A DNA stretch of 64,000 nucleotides from Aromatoleum toluolicum. Its GTDB lineage: Bacteria; Pseudomonadota; Gammaproteobacteria; Burkholderiales; Rhodocyclaceae. Positions 1-7,921 of the stretch are shown one piece after another (the stretch's first letter is position 1; every line of letters starts with the position of its first letter). Both the position numbers and the translations under genes were made by a program. The stretch covers positions 1 to 64,000 of the forward strand of contig NZ_WTVS01000001.1 in NCBI RefSeq assembly GCF_012911005.2, given 5' to 3'. The notes beneath the pieces are model-generated. The model was not told where the DNA came from. It ran no database searches and saw nothing but the letters and a program-made list of their open reading frames with translations.

Positions 1-113
1 CTTAAACCCATCCCCACCCCAACCCGGGAGTCTCCGCTTCGCTCCGCCGCTGAGGCGGCGCAGAGCGGTGCTCCGCGAAACCCCGCCTCAGCCCCCTTGA
101 AGGGGAGGGAGAA
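1..113. terminator. Inverted repeats downstream of padJ
   Basis: Non-coding stretch after the padJ stop. It holds a ten-base inverted repeat (GCTGAGGCGG at 49-58 and CCGCCTCAGC at 83-92) and, closer to padJ, a short palindrome CCCCTTGAAGGGG near 95-108. Read on the minus strand these follow the last gene of the pad operon, so transcription termination is the simplest role. There is no long T tract, and the low-complexity C/G-rich flank resembles dispersed intergenic repeats of GC-rich betaproteobacteria; that resemblance is from memory only. Confidence 0.45.
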
Positions 114-1472
114 TCAGCTCTTCGGCCGCTTGTCGATCACGCGCTTGGCCTTGCCGACCTGGGTGCGCTCGATGCGGCCGGTCTCGACGACATGGACGTC
201 GGCGCTCACCCCGACGCGGCTCTTGATCTCGTGCCGGACTTCGGCCGCGATCTTCGAACGCTGGGCGTCGTTGAGCCCGTCGGAGAGGTCGTGGCGCACT
301 TCGGCGAGCACGGTGAGTTCGTCCATGTGGCTCGGCCGCGTGATCTGCAGCTGGTAGTGGCCGCACAGGCTGTCATGGCGCAGGAGGATTTCCTCGATCT
401 GCGTCGGGAAGACGTTCACGCCGCGGATGATCAGCATGTCGTCGCTGCGGCCGGTGATCTTGCCGATGCGGCGCATCGTGCGCGCGGTACCGGGCAGCAG
501 CACGGTGAGGTCGCGCGTGCGGTAGCGGACGATGGGCAGCGCTTCCTTCGACAGCGAGGTGAAGACGAGTTCGCCCGGGGTGCCGTCGGGCAGCACTTCG
601 CCGGTGACCGGGTCGATGATCTCCGGATAGAAGTGGTCTTCCCAGATGTGCGGGCCGTCCTTGGTCTCGATGCACTCGCAGGCGACGCCCGGGCCGATCA
701 CTTCGGACAGGCCGTAGATGTCGATCGCGTCGATGCCGAGACGCGTCTCGATCTCGCGGCGCATTTCGTTGGTCCAGGGTTCGGCGCCGAAGACGCCGAC
801 ACGTAGCGTCGTCGAGGCGGGGTCGATGCCCATCTCCTGCAGGCCGTCTGCGACCGTGAGCATGTAGGACGGCGTGGCCATCATCATGGTCGGCTTGAAC
901 TCGCGGATCAGCTGGATCTGCTTCTCGGTGTTGCCGCCACCCATCGGGATCACGGTCGCGCCCAGTGCTTCGCCGCCGTAGTGCGCGCCGAGGCCGCCGG
1001 TGAAGAGGCCGTAGCCGTAGGAGTTCAGGATGATGTCGTCGGGCGTGCCGCCGGCCGCGCGCAGCGAGCGCGCCATCACCGAGCCCCACATCGCGATGTC
1101 CTTCTTCGTGTACCCGACGACGGTGGGCTGGCCGGTCGTGCCGGACGACGCATGCACGCGCACGATGTCGCGCATCGGCACCGCGAACAGGCCGTAGGGA
1201 TAGTTGTCGCGCAGTTCCTTCTTGGTCGTGAAGGGGAAGCGCGAGAGGTCGGAGAGCTGCTTCAGGTCCGACGGATGCACACCGGCCGCGTCGAAGGCCT
1301 GTTTGTAATGCGCGATGTTGTCGTAGGCGTGCTGCAGGCTCCACTTGAGCCGTTCGAGCTGCAGCGCGGCGAGTTCGTCTCGGCTCGCGGTCTCGATCGG
1401 GTCGAGCGTTTCCCGTGCCGCGCCCTTCCCCGTTACCCCCTGCGGTGCTGCAAAACCATCCCTAGCCGACAT
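114..1472 (-). CDS. padJ: Phenylacetate--CoA ligase, anaerobic type (PadJ)
   Basis: Member of the phenylacetate-CoA ligase branch of the adenylate-forming enzymes, making phenylacetyl-CoA from phenylacetate, CoA and ATP in the cytoplasm. The 452-residue length fits the family. The phosphate-binding loop reads HASSGTTGQPTVVG (about residues 108-121), the adenylation core IYGLSEVIGPG follows, and the C-terminal part has RGVNVFPTQIEE, as in PaaK-like ligases. I chose the ATG at 1472 rather than 1478 because GGAG lies seven bases before it. The start lies inside the end of padI (11-base overlap), so the genes are co-translated. It is last in the operon whose other products oxidise its product to benzoyl-CoA, which separates it from the aerobic paaK context. 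Confidence 0.92.
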   Translation of the reverse strand: MSARDGFAAPQGVTGKGAARETLDPIETASRDELAALQLERLKWSLQHAYDNIAHYKQAFDAAGVHPSDLKQLSDLSRFPFTTKKELRDNYPYGLFAVPMRDIVRVHASSGTTGQPTVVGYTKKDIAMWGSVMARSLRAAGGTPDDIILNSYGYGLFTGGLGAHYGGEALGATVIPMGGGNTEKQIQLIREFKPTMMMATPSYMLTVADGLQEMGIDPASTTLRVGVFGAEPWTNEMRREIETRLGIDAIDIYGLSEVIGPGVACECIETKDGPHIWEDHFYPEIIDPVTGEVLPDGTPGELVFTSLSKEALPIVRYRTRDLTVLLPGTARTMRRIGKITGRSDDMLIIRGVNVFPTQIEEILLRHDSLCGHYQLQITRPSHMDELTVLAEVRHDLSDGLNDAQRSKIAAEVRHEIKSRVGVSADVHVVETGRIERTQVGKAKRVIDKRPKS

Positions 1473-2790
1473 GTGCATGCTCCGTCATACGTTCCACAAA
1501 TTTCTGGTTTTCCACGACCTTCTTCTGGATGTGCTCGACCTGCTCCGGCGCGAGATGGCGGAAACGTCCCATCGCCTTGAGGTACTCGGTGACCGGCAGC
1601 GGGTTGTCGACCGACTTGGTGAAGTGCAGCCCCTCCTGCGGCGTGTATTCCCACAGCATCACGAAGTTGGTCTCGACCGCCTTGCGCGCGACTTCCATGT
1701 TCAGGTTCGACGGGAAGCGCCAGCCGGTCGTGCAGGGCGAATACACGTGCAGGTAGGCGAAGCCGGTCTTCGAGGCCAGGATGGCCTTGTCGAGCTTCTC
1801 GTACAGGTCCTCCATGTACGCGGTGGAGGCCGTCGCGACGTAGGCGCAGCGGTGGTTCACCATGATCAGAGGGAGGTTCTTCGCGTCCTGCGTCTTGCCG
1901 CGCGAGGTCTCCCCGACCGGCGTCGTCGAGGTCCAGGCGCCGTAAGGCGTGCAGCTCGAACGCTGCATGCCGGTGTTCATGTAGCCCTCGTTATCGACGA
2001 CCATGAAGAGCATCTGCTCGCCGCGCTCGGCCGCACCGGACAGCGACTGGAAGCCCACGTCGGAGGCGCCGCCATCTCCGGCGATCGCCAGCGCCTGCAC
2101 CTCGCGGCCGACGCGCTTGTACTGGCGCTTGATGCCGGCGAGCATCGCCGCGGTGTTGGTCAGCAGCGGATGGAAGACCGGGATCTTGGTGCCGGTGGTG
2201 CCGTTGAAGCCCACCGAGCCCATGCCCGGCACGCAGCCCGGAGGCGTCGCGAGCACGGTGTCGGGACCCACCCGGCGCAGCGTGTGGCGCATCAGCAGTT
2301 CCGTGTTGCAGCCCTGGCAGCCGGCGAGGCCCGGCGCGAAGAGGTCTTCCCAGTCGCCGACCTCGTTGTAGATGTTGGCGGTGGTGATGTACTTCAGCGC
2401 GCCGTGCGGACAGGCCGGAACGCAGGCGGGGTTGCCGTCGCAGGTGTCGCACTTGGAGACGTGACCGGCGGTTTCATCGAGCGCGATGCCGGCGTAGGCA
2501 CAGCCCACCGTGCACAACAGGCAATCGACGCATTTCGATGCGTCCCAGCCGATCACGCCGGTGGTGCCGTCCTTGTTCAGGGCGCCCGCCGGGCACACCG
2601 TGACGCACTTCGGATCGGCGCACTGGCGGCACAGCGCGAGTTCGAAATCTTTCTCCCGGCCGTAGATCTGGATGCGCGAACGCGCGACATCGTCCGTACC
2701 GGTCTTGGCCTGCGCGCAGGCCGTCATGCAATCGCCGCAACCGTCGCACTTGGCGGGGTCGAAGGCGATCGTGCTGTAAGCTCGTCCCAT
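1462..2790 (-). CDS. padI: Phenylglyoxylate dehydrogenase, beta subunit (ferredoxin-TPP fusion)
   Basis: Thiamine diphosphate subunit of the NAD-dependent phenylglyoxylate:acceptor oxidoreductase, which decarboxylates phenylglyoxylate to benzoyl-CoA. The first ~155 residues of this 442-residue protein carry several ferredoxin-type cysteine motifs (CDGCGDCMTAC, CRQCADPKCVTVC, CVDCLLCTVGC, CDTCDGNPACVPAC), enough for about four [4Fe-4S] clusters. The rest is a 2-oxoacid oxidoreductase beta domain with the TPP/magnesium motif GDGGASDVG near residue 240 and NEGYMNTGMQ after it. padH ends 10 bases upstream (2801). The ferredoxin-beta fusion and the neighbours PadE, F, G and H match the phenylglyoxylate enzyme known from Aromatoleum evansii; assignment is by family and context. 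Confidence 0.9.
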   Translation of the reverse strand: MGRAYSTIAFDPAKCDGCGDCMTACAQAKTGTDDVARSRIQIYGREKDFELALCRQCADPKCVTVCPAGALNKDGTTGVIGWDASKCVDCLLCTVGCAYAGIALDETAGHVSKCDTCDGNPACVPACPHGALKYITTANIYNEVGDWEDLFAPGLAGCQGCNTELLMRHTLRRVGPDTVLATPPGCVPGMGSVGFNGTTGTKIPVFHPLLTNTAAMLAGIKRQYKRVGREVQALAIAGDGGASDVGFQSLSGAAERGEQMLFMVVDNEGYMNTGMQRSSCTPYGAWTSTTPVGETSRGKTQDAKNLPLIMVNHRCAYVATASTAYMEDLYEKLDKAILASKTGFAYLHVYSPCTTGWRFPSNLNMEVARKAVETNFVMLWEYTPQEGLHFTKSVDNPLPVTEYLKAMGRFRHLAPEQVEHIQKKVVENQKFVERMTEHAHVG

Positions 2791-2800
2791 TGATTGCTCC

Positions 2801-4069
2801 TTAGCGCCAGGTCTGCGACATGATTTCGCGGCCCACGGCGAGCGGGTTCGCGACGAAGCGCTCGCGCAGCGGCGTGAGGTCGATGCGGCGCAGGATCAGC
2901 TGCGCCATCACGCCGCCGTCGAAGAATTCATTCACGCCAAAGATGCCGCTGAGGCAGCCGTCGGCGGTGAAGATCGCCTTGAGGTAGCGCCCGGTCTGCT
3001 CGTCGAAGCGCGTGACGACCTCGCCGCCTTCGGGCACCTTGCTCGAGCCGACCGAGATCGCGTGGCGGCCGAAGAAGTGATAGGTGTTGAGCGGCACGCC
3101 GCCCGCGTAGTCCTGCATGCCGGGATCGCCCGCCATCGCCATGCCGGCGACGCGCCCCTGGATCGTCGCGTCGGGCAGGATCGCGTTCATGACAGGAGTC
3201 CCGGTGAAGAAACCCCGTGCCTGTGCACAGTCGCCCGCCGCCCACACGTTTGCGGCGGTGGTCTGCATGCGGTCGTCTACGAGGATTCCCTGCTGGTGCT
3301 CGACGCCGCTGCCATTGAGGTAGGCCATCTCGGGCTTCACGCCGGTGGCGACCAGCAGCAGGTCGGCTTCCAGCGTCGTGCCATTCTCCAGCGTCAGCTT
3401 CGCGCCGGCCGCGGAAGGCTCCAGGCGCACGACGCGGCTGCCAGTCATGATCTTCGCGCCGGCGTCGCGGAAGGCCTGCTCGATCATGTCGGCGGCGACC
3501 TTGTCGAAGTAGCCCGAGGTGAGCTGGTCGCTCATCTCGACGATGGTGACGCTGGCACCCGCCTTCACGAGGTTCTCGGCGGCGTGCATGCCGACGAGAC
3601 CCGCGCCGAGCACGACGGCCTGCTTCGACGCGCCGATCGCGCCGCGCAGTTTCAATGCGTCGTCGAGCGTGCGCAGCACGTGGTAGGAGACGGTGTCGAT
3701 GCCCGGAATCGGCGGAATCGCGGGCGAGGCGCCGGTCGCGAGCAGGAGCTTTTCGTAGACGATGCTGGAGCCGTCCGCGAGCTCGGCAGTGTTCTCCTCG
3801 GCGTGCAGTGCCTTCAGCGCCGACTCCGGACGGTAGCTCACCTTGTTGCGGGCGAAGAAGTCTTCGTCGCGCAGGAAGATGCGCGCGGGCGCCGACTTCC
3901 CGGACACGACGTAGGGCAGCACGGTGGGCGAGTACGGCAGGTGCGAATCGCGCGTGACGACGGTGATCGGGCCTTCCGCGTCGTGCATGCGGATCGCGTT
4001 GATCGCCTCCAGCGCGGCATGGCTGCTGCCGGCGATGAGGTACTTGGTGTGTTCGATGGCTCGGTCCAT
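2801..4069 (-). CDS. padH: Phenylglyoxylate dehydrogenase, FAD/NAD subunit
   Basis: Flavoprotein of 422 residues with two dinucleotide-binding regions: the N-terminal AGSSHAALEAINAIR and a second Rossmann motif GAGLVGMHAAENLVKAG near residue 170. ATGVKPE and a WAAGDCAQ segment are typical of NADH-dependent pyridine nucleotide-disulphide oxidoreductase-like reductases. In the complex it should hand electrons from the Fe-S subunits to NAD. The ATG at 4069 starts seven bases before the padG stop at 4077. A longer reading frame upstream would begin with a proline-rich stretch overlapping padG and was not used. The first glycine motif is not the usual GxGxxG (GSSHAA), a detail worth checking in other PadH sequences. 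Confidence 0.88.
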   Translation of the reverse strand: MDRAIEHTKYLIAGSSHAALEAINAIRMHDAEGPITVVTRDSHLPYSPTVLPYVVSGKSAPARIFLRDEDFFARNKVSYRPESALKALHAEENTAELADGSSIVYEKLLLATGASPAIPPIPGIDTVSYHVLRTLDDALKLRGAIGASKQAVVLGAGLVGMHAAENLVKAGASVTIVEMSDQLTSGYFDKVAADMIEQAFRDAGAKIMTGSRVVRLEPSAAGAKLTLENGTTLEADLLLVATGVKPEMAYLNGSGVEHQQGILVDDRMQTTAANVWAAGDCAQARGFFTGTPVMNAILPDATIQGRVAGMAMAGDPGMQDYAGGVPLNTYHFFGRHAISVGSSKVPEGGEVVTRFDEQTGRYLKAIFTADGCLSGIFGVNEFFDGGVMAQLILRRIDLTPLRERFVANPLAVGREIMSQTWR

Positions 4070-4076
4070 GCTGGCC

Positions 4077-5330
4077 TCAATCCTTTTCGTTGAGCCACAC
4101 CGGCTCGGTGGGGGCGGTGGCGCCATTGAGCAGCGCTTCGGTGTCGGCGATCACGCGATGCACGTGGGGAATGGTGATGTCGGCACCGGCCAGACCGCCG
4201 ATGAAGCTCATCGACGGGATATGGCGGCCGAGGCGGTACAGCACGCCCAGCGTCTCCTGGTACATCGGGCCGCAATTCCAGCGGAACGCCACGGAGCGGT
4301 CGATCACACCCAGCGCCCGCACCTTGGCGAGCGACTTCTTTAGCGCCTCGACCGGGAAGGGGCTGAAGGTCTTGATCTTGATGAGGCCGACCTTCTTGCC
4401 GGCGTCGCGCGCCTCGTCGATGGCGTCCTTGGCGGCGCCGGTCATGCTGCCGAGCGTCATGATCGCGAACTCGGCGTCGTCGAGGCGATACTCCTCGACC
4501 AGCGGCGCGAAGCTGCGGCCGATGCGCTTCGCCCAGTCCGCATGCACTTCCTCGATCACGGAGAGCGCGTTCTGCATGCCGCGGCACTGGCCCTTGCGGT
4601 AGCGCACGAAGGTCTGCGGGCCCTTGCCGGTGGTGCCGCCGGTGAGGGGGTCCACCGCCATCGGCCGCAGCGGGTCGAGCGCGACGTGCCAGTTCACGTC
4701 CTTCTCGCCCATGAAGGCATCGACGTCGGCCTGATCGGGCAGCTCGACGCGCGAGGCGCCGTACGAGAGGTAGTTGCCGTCGAGGCACACGTTCACCGGC
4801 AGCATCACGTCGTGGTGCTCGGCGATCTTGAAGGCCATCACGGTGGTGTCGAGCACTTCCTGGACGTTCTCGCAGTACACCTGGATCCACCCTGCCTCAC
4901 GCACGGTCATTGCGTCCTGATGGCCGCCCCACACCGACTGCGGCGTGATGCCGTCGCGCGTGACGATGGTCAGCACGATCGGCAGGCGCATGCCGGGGGT
5001 GCGGAAATAGGGTTCGAACATGAAGGCGAGACCGGGACCGCAGGTCGCGGTGTAGGTGCGCGCACCGGCGAGCGCGCCGCCCTGCAGCACGGACAGCACG
5101 GAATGTTCGCCTTCGGCATCGACGATGTCGGCGTCCATGCGGCCATCGGCGATCAGCTTCGCGAGGTGCTCGACGAGCGAGGACTGCGGCGTGATCGGGT
5201 ACACCGACACCATGTCGGGACGCGCGAGTGCGACGCCCAGCGCGGCGGCCTCGTTGCCTTCGGCGAGGATCACCTTCTGCTTGCGCGGCACCTCGGTGGC
5301 CACGGCCTTTTCCAGCGTTTCGGTCGTCAT
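4077..5330 (-). CDS. padG: Phenylglyoxylate dehydrogenase, alpha subunit
   Basis: Alpha chain of the 2-oxoacid oxidoreductase family, 417 residues. It has the family pattern VSVYPITPQSSLVEHL near residue 42 (pyrimidine-binding and inter-subunit region), an EGEHSVLSVLQGGALAGAR segment, and TATCGPGLAFM. It pairs with the TPP-binding PadI to bind phenylglyoxylate and CoA. Its ATG at 5330 overlaps the padF stop as ATGA, so translation is coupled. The substrate is inferred from operon membership: the domain alone would also suit pyruvate, 2-oxoglutarate or indolepyruvate enzymes. Confidence 0.9.
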   Translation of the reverse strand: MTTETLEKAVATEVPRKQKVILAEGNEAAALGVALARPDMVSVYPITPQSSLVEHLAKLIADGRMDADIVDAEGEHSVLSVLQGGALAGARTYTATCGPGLAFMFEPYFRTPGMRLPIVLTIVTRDGITPQSVWGGHQDAMTVREAGWIQVYCENVQEVLDTTVMAFKIAEHHDVMLPVNVCLDGNYLSYGASRVELPDQADVDAFMGEKDVNWHVALDPLRPMAVDPLTGGTTGKGPQTFVRYRKGQCRGMQNALSVIEEVHADWAKRIGRSFAPLVEEYRLDDAEFAIMTLGSMTGAAKDAIDEARDAGKKVGLIKIKTFSPFPVEALKKSLAKVRALGVIDRSVAFRWNCGPMYQETLGVLYRLGRHIPSMSFIGGLAGADITIPHVHRVIADTEALLNGATAPTEPVWLNEKD

Positions 5331-5626
5331 TGGACTTCCCCGATCATCGTGATCGCCCGCTGCGGGCACTCGTTCGCGCAGATGCCGCAGCCCTTGCAGG
5401 TGTTGAGGTTGAAGTCGAACCACGCGGCGTGCTCCTCGACGCACTGCACCGGGCAGTAGAGCCAGCACACCGCGCATTTCACGCATTTGTCGCGGTTCAC
5501 CACCGGGCGCATGCTGCGCCAGTCGCCCGGCAGCATCGGGCTGACGACGGTGGCGACCGGACAGAGGTCGTCGGGGACGCCTGCCTGCTCGAGGTTGAAG
5601 AGCGGATAACTGTGGTGCCGGCTCAT
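5327..5626 (-). CDS. padF: Phenylglyoxylate dehydrogenase, delta (ferredoxin) subunit
   Basis: Small iron-sulphur subunit of 99 residues. The C-terminal half holds two ferredoxin motifs, CVKCAVCWLYCP (followed by VQC) and CKGCGICANECP, predicting two [4Fe-4S] clusters of the PorD type. The N-terminal ~45 residues have no cysteine motif and probably pack against the other subunits. Both ends overlap the neighbours by ATGA (padE before, padG after), a compact arrangement usual for genes encoding subunits of one complex. Confidence 0.9.
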   Translation of the reverse strand: MSRHHSYPLFNLEQAGVPDDLCPVATVVSPMLPGDWRSMRPVVNRDKCVKCAVCWLYCPVQCVEEHAAWFDFNLNTCKGCGICANECPQRAITMIGEVQ

Positions 5627-6195
5627 GCCGCGGCCCTCCTTTCGATCTGATGCACGACGGTCTCGGCGTAGCCGCGTTCCAGCGCCGTCATGTTCTGCGC
5701 GAGGCCGGCGTCGCGGAAATCCGAGTCTTCCAGCGCGCGCTTGAGCGAATCGAGCGACACGACACCGGTCGTCCTGGCGAAGGCGCCGAGCATCAGCGTG
5801 TTGGTGATCGGGCGCTTGAAGATCTCGAGCGCGATCTTCACGGCGTCGAGCAGGCCGACCGTGCTGACGCAGTCCGGCAGCGTGAGCTCCGCGAGTGGCC
5901 GGTGTGTCGCCTGTACCAGGGTGCCGCCCGCCTTCATGCCGGCGAAGATATCGACGGATTTGGTGAGCGTCGGATCGACGCACACGATGCAGTCGGGCTG
6001 GTAGATGTTGGTGAGCTGGCGGATCTCGCGTTCGCTCATGCGCAGGAAGGACACCACGGGTGCGCCGCGGCGCTCGAACCCGAAGGACGGGATCGATACC
6101 GCGTACTTGCCTTCCTCGACCATCGCCGCGGCAAGGATGCCCGACGCCATCACCGAACCCTGGCCGCCACGGCCATGGAATCGCACTTCGTACAT
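5623..6195 (-). CDS. padE: Phenylglyoxylate dehydrogenase, gamma subunit
   Basis: Gamma chain of the 2-oxoacid:acceptor oxidoreductase family, 190 residues, with the N-terminal hallmark RFHGRGGQGSVMASGILA and the later SFGFERRGAPVVSFLR. This chain structures the CoA-binding side of such enzymes. The start at 6195 has a clear ribosome site, AGGAGGAG about five bases before the ATG. It is separated from padD by 173 bases that include a REP-like repeat, so translation of padEFGHIJ can be initiated independently of padBCD; no promoter for a second transcript was identified. Confidence 0.9.
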   Translation of the reverse strand: MYEVRFHGRGGQGSVMASGILAAAMVEEGKYAVSIPSFGFERRGAPVVSFLRMSEREIRQLTNIYQPDCIVCVDPTLTKSVDIFAGMKAGGTLVQATHRPLAELTLPDCVSTVGLLDAVKIALEIFKRPITNTLMLGAFARTTGVVSLDSLKRALEDSDFRDAGLAQNMTALERGYAETVVHQIERRAAA

Positions 6196-6266
6196 CTCGT
6201 CTCCTCCTGCGTTGCAGGGTGCGGGGCTCGTCGACCCCGCGTTGTCATTTGTGCCGCGAACTTCAC

Positions 6267-6360
6267 GTAGGGCGGGAGAAGCGAAGCGCATCCCGCCAAT
6301 CGACCGTTCCCGACTCGACCACCATTCGGCGGGATCCGCCTTCGGCTCCTCCCGCCCTAC
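6267..6360. repeat. REP-like paired hairpin between padD and padE
   Basis: The element begins GTAGGGCGGGAG and ends CTCCCGCCCTAC, so the ends are inverted copies. Each half can also fold alone: GGCGGG...CCCGCC at about 6271-6296 and again at about 6328-6356, with AAGCGAAGCGCAT or a similar loop between. This GTAGGGCGG-AAGCG-CGCC pattern is the form of REP/BIME-type elements common between genes of Rhodocyclales and pseudomonads. Inside an operon such structures can cause RNA processing, pausing or protection of the upstream padBCD message. Confidence 0.75.
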
Positions 6361-6368
6361 CTTCGTGC

Positions 6369-7277
6369 CTACGCTCCCCCCCAACCGGGTTTCACTGCCG
6401 GACCGGCCGGGCCGCGACCGCGCACCGGCAGGTGCGGAATCGCGAAGCCCTGCGTGTAGGCCGCGCGCCGTACCAGCGTGTACTTGAACCACCAGCCGCT
6501 CGCGACCGCGATCAGACCGGCAAGGATCAAGGCCGGACTCGCCAGCGGCGCGCCGATCACGCCGACCAGCAGCAGGATCGCGGGCAACAGGTTGCCGTAC
6601 TTCAGGAACTGCCCGTCGATCGCTGACAGCGCGCGCAGGCTGCCTTCCGGGGCGCCGTCGCTGCGCAGGCTGCGCAGGTAGTTGCGCCACAGCAGCACAC
6701 GGAGCAGGAGCAACACCAGCGCGGCCGTCGCCACCGCGATCTGCCCGGCGACCTGCGGAATCACGAAGGGCGCCGCGACCGCCAGCAGGCTCGCGCCCTC
6801 GGCAAACCCGGTCGCCGCTACGAGCGGCATGCAGCGCGGGTGGCGCCAGGCCGGGATGCCCTTGTCCGCCGCGAGGATGCGCGCCTGCGCATAGACGAAA
6901 CAGGCACCGAAGATCCCGGTGAGCAGGACAAACAGGCTTTGCCCCGTCGCCAGTGCCAGCACGCCGGAGCCGAACACGAAGGGCGCCACGGCGGCCTCAC
7001 GCGTCATCCACGAGGTCGCGAGATGGCGATACACGTTGAGCGCGCGCCACGGCTTGCCGATCTCGAACCACACGCAGGTGAGGCCGATGCCGATCAGCGC
7101 CATGCCGGCGACGAGCAGTGCGCGCACGTCCGTGCCCCACAGGCTGGCAAAGGCCGCAAAGGCGAGGAGCCCGCCACCCGTGCCGCCAGCGATGAAGTTC
7201 GACGCCGCGCGCCAGTCCCAGTTGTGCTGCTGGTGGGGCGAGAAGCGGTCGCCGGATCGGATTTTCGCGGCTTTCAT
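6369..7277 (-). CDS. padD: Phenylacetyl-CoA:acceptor oxidoreductase, membrane anchor (PadD)
   Basis: Hydrophobic protein of 302 residues with about eight predicted membrane segments, of the DmsC/NrfD class of quinone-reducing anchors. After a cytoplasmic N-terminus (to about residue 25) come blocks such as GGLLAFAAFASLWG, ALLVAGMALIGIGLTCVWF and ATAALVLLLLRVLLW. It holds PadB and PadC at the inner membrane and passes electrons to quinone. The ATG at 7277 overlaps the padC stop as ATGA. It contains no haem-ligand pattern I can recognise, as usual for NrfD-type anchors. Confidence 0.88.
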   Translation of the reverse strand: MKAAKIRSGDRFSPHQQHNWDWRAASNFIAGGTGGGLLAFAAFASLWGTDVRALLVAGMALIGIGLTCVWFEIGKPWRALNVYRHLATSWMTREAAVAPFVFGSGVLALATGQSLFVLLTGIFGACFVYAQARILAADKGIPAWRHPRCMPLVAATGFAEGASLLAVAAPFVIPQVAGQIAVATAALVLLLLRVLLWRNYLRSLRSDGAPEGSLRALSAIDGQFLKYGNLLPAILLLVGVIGAPLASPALILAGLIAVASGWWFKYTLVRRAAYTQGFAIPHLPVRGRGPAGPAVKPGWGGA

Positions 7278-7921
7278 TTTTTGTCCCAGATGTAATACAC
7301 GCCCGGCCCGGTGCCGAGTTCCTCGTGCATGCGGAAGTGCTGCGTCTCGGCGAGCAGGCGGCTGACCTTGCTGTCCGGGTCGTCGAGGTCGCCGAAGGCC
7401 ATCGCGCCGGAGATGCAGGAATTGACGCAGGCCGGCGTGACGTCCGGGTCGCGCCCGGGCACCTGCCCGGTCTTCGCCGCGAGGTCGATGCGGTCGATGC
7501 AGAAGGTGCATTTCATCGACACCGCGATGCGCGCCGGGTCGAAGCGCACTTCCTCGGACTTGATCGGCTTGTCGCCGTAAGCGAACTTCACGTCATGCAC
7601 GATCGAGCGCGCTTCGTACGGACAGGCCATCACGCAGTTCGCACAGCCGATGCAGGTGTCGTAGTCGATGGCGACGAGGCCGTCGGGGCGCTTGGTCGTG
7701 GCCTTGGTCGGGCACACCTCCTCGCACGGCGGCTCGTCGCAGTGCATGCACGCGACCGGCACGAAGCTGCGGCGCACGTCCGGGAATTCGCCCGTCTCGA
7801 GGTCCAGCACGCGGCGCCACTGCACGCCCGGCGGGGTCGCGTTGGCGTTCTTGCACGCGGCGGTACAGGTCTGGCAGCCCACGCAGCGGCGCAGGTCGAT
7901 GGCCATCACGTAGCGGGTCAT
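7274..7921 (-). CDS. padC: Phenylacetyl-CoA:acceptor oxidoreductase, iron-sulphur subunit (PadC)
   Basis: Electron-transfer subunit of 215 residues in the DmsB/NarH-like family. Four ferredoxin motifs are visible: CVGCQTCTAACK near the N-terminus, CMHCDEPPCEEVCP, CIGCANCVMACPY and, split by an insert, CTFCIDR with PACVNSCISG. This predicts four [4Fe-4S] clusters carrying electrons from the molybdenum subunit to the anchor. Start at 7921 overlaps the padB stop as ATGA and has AGGAGG four bases upstream. No export signal is present, so the complex should face the cytoplasm. Confidence 0.92.
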   Translation of the reverse strand: MTRYVMAIDLRRCVGCQTCTAACKNANATPPGVQWRRVLDLETGEFPDVRRSFVPVACMHCDEPPCEEVCPTKATTKRPDGLVAIDYDTCIGCANCVMACPYEARSIVHDVKFAYGDKPIKSEEVRFDPARIAVSMKCTFCIDRIDLAAKTGQVPGRDPDVTPACVNSCISGAMAFGDLDDPDSKVSRLLAETQHFRMHEELGTGPGVYYIWDKK

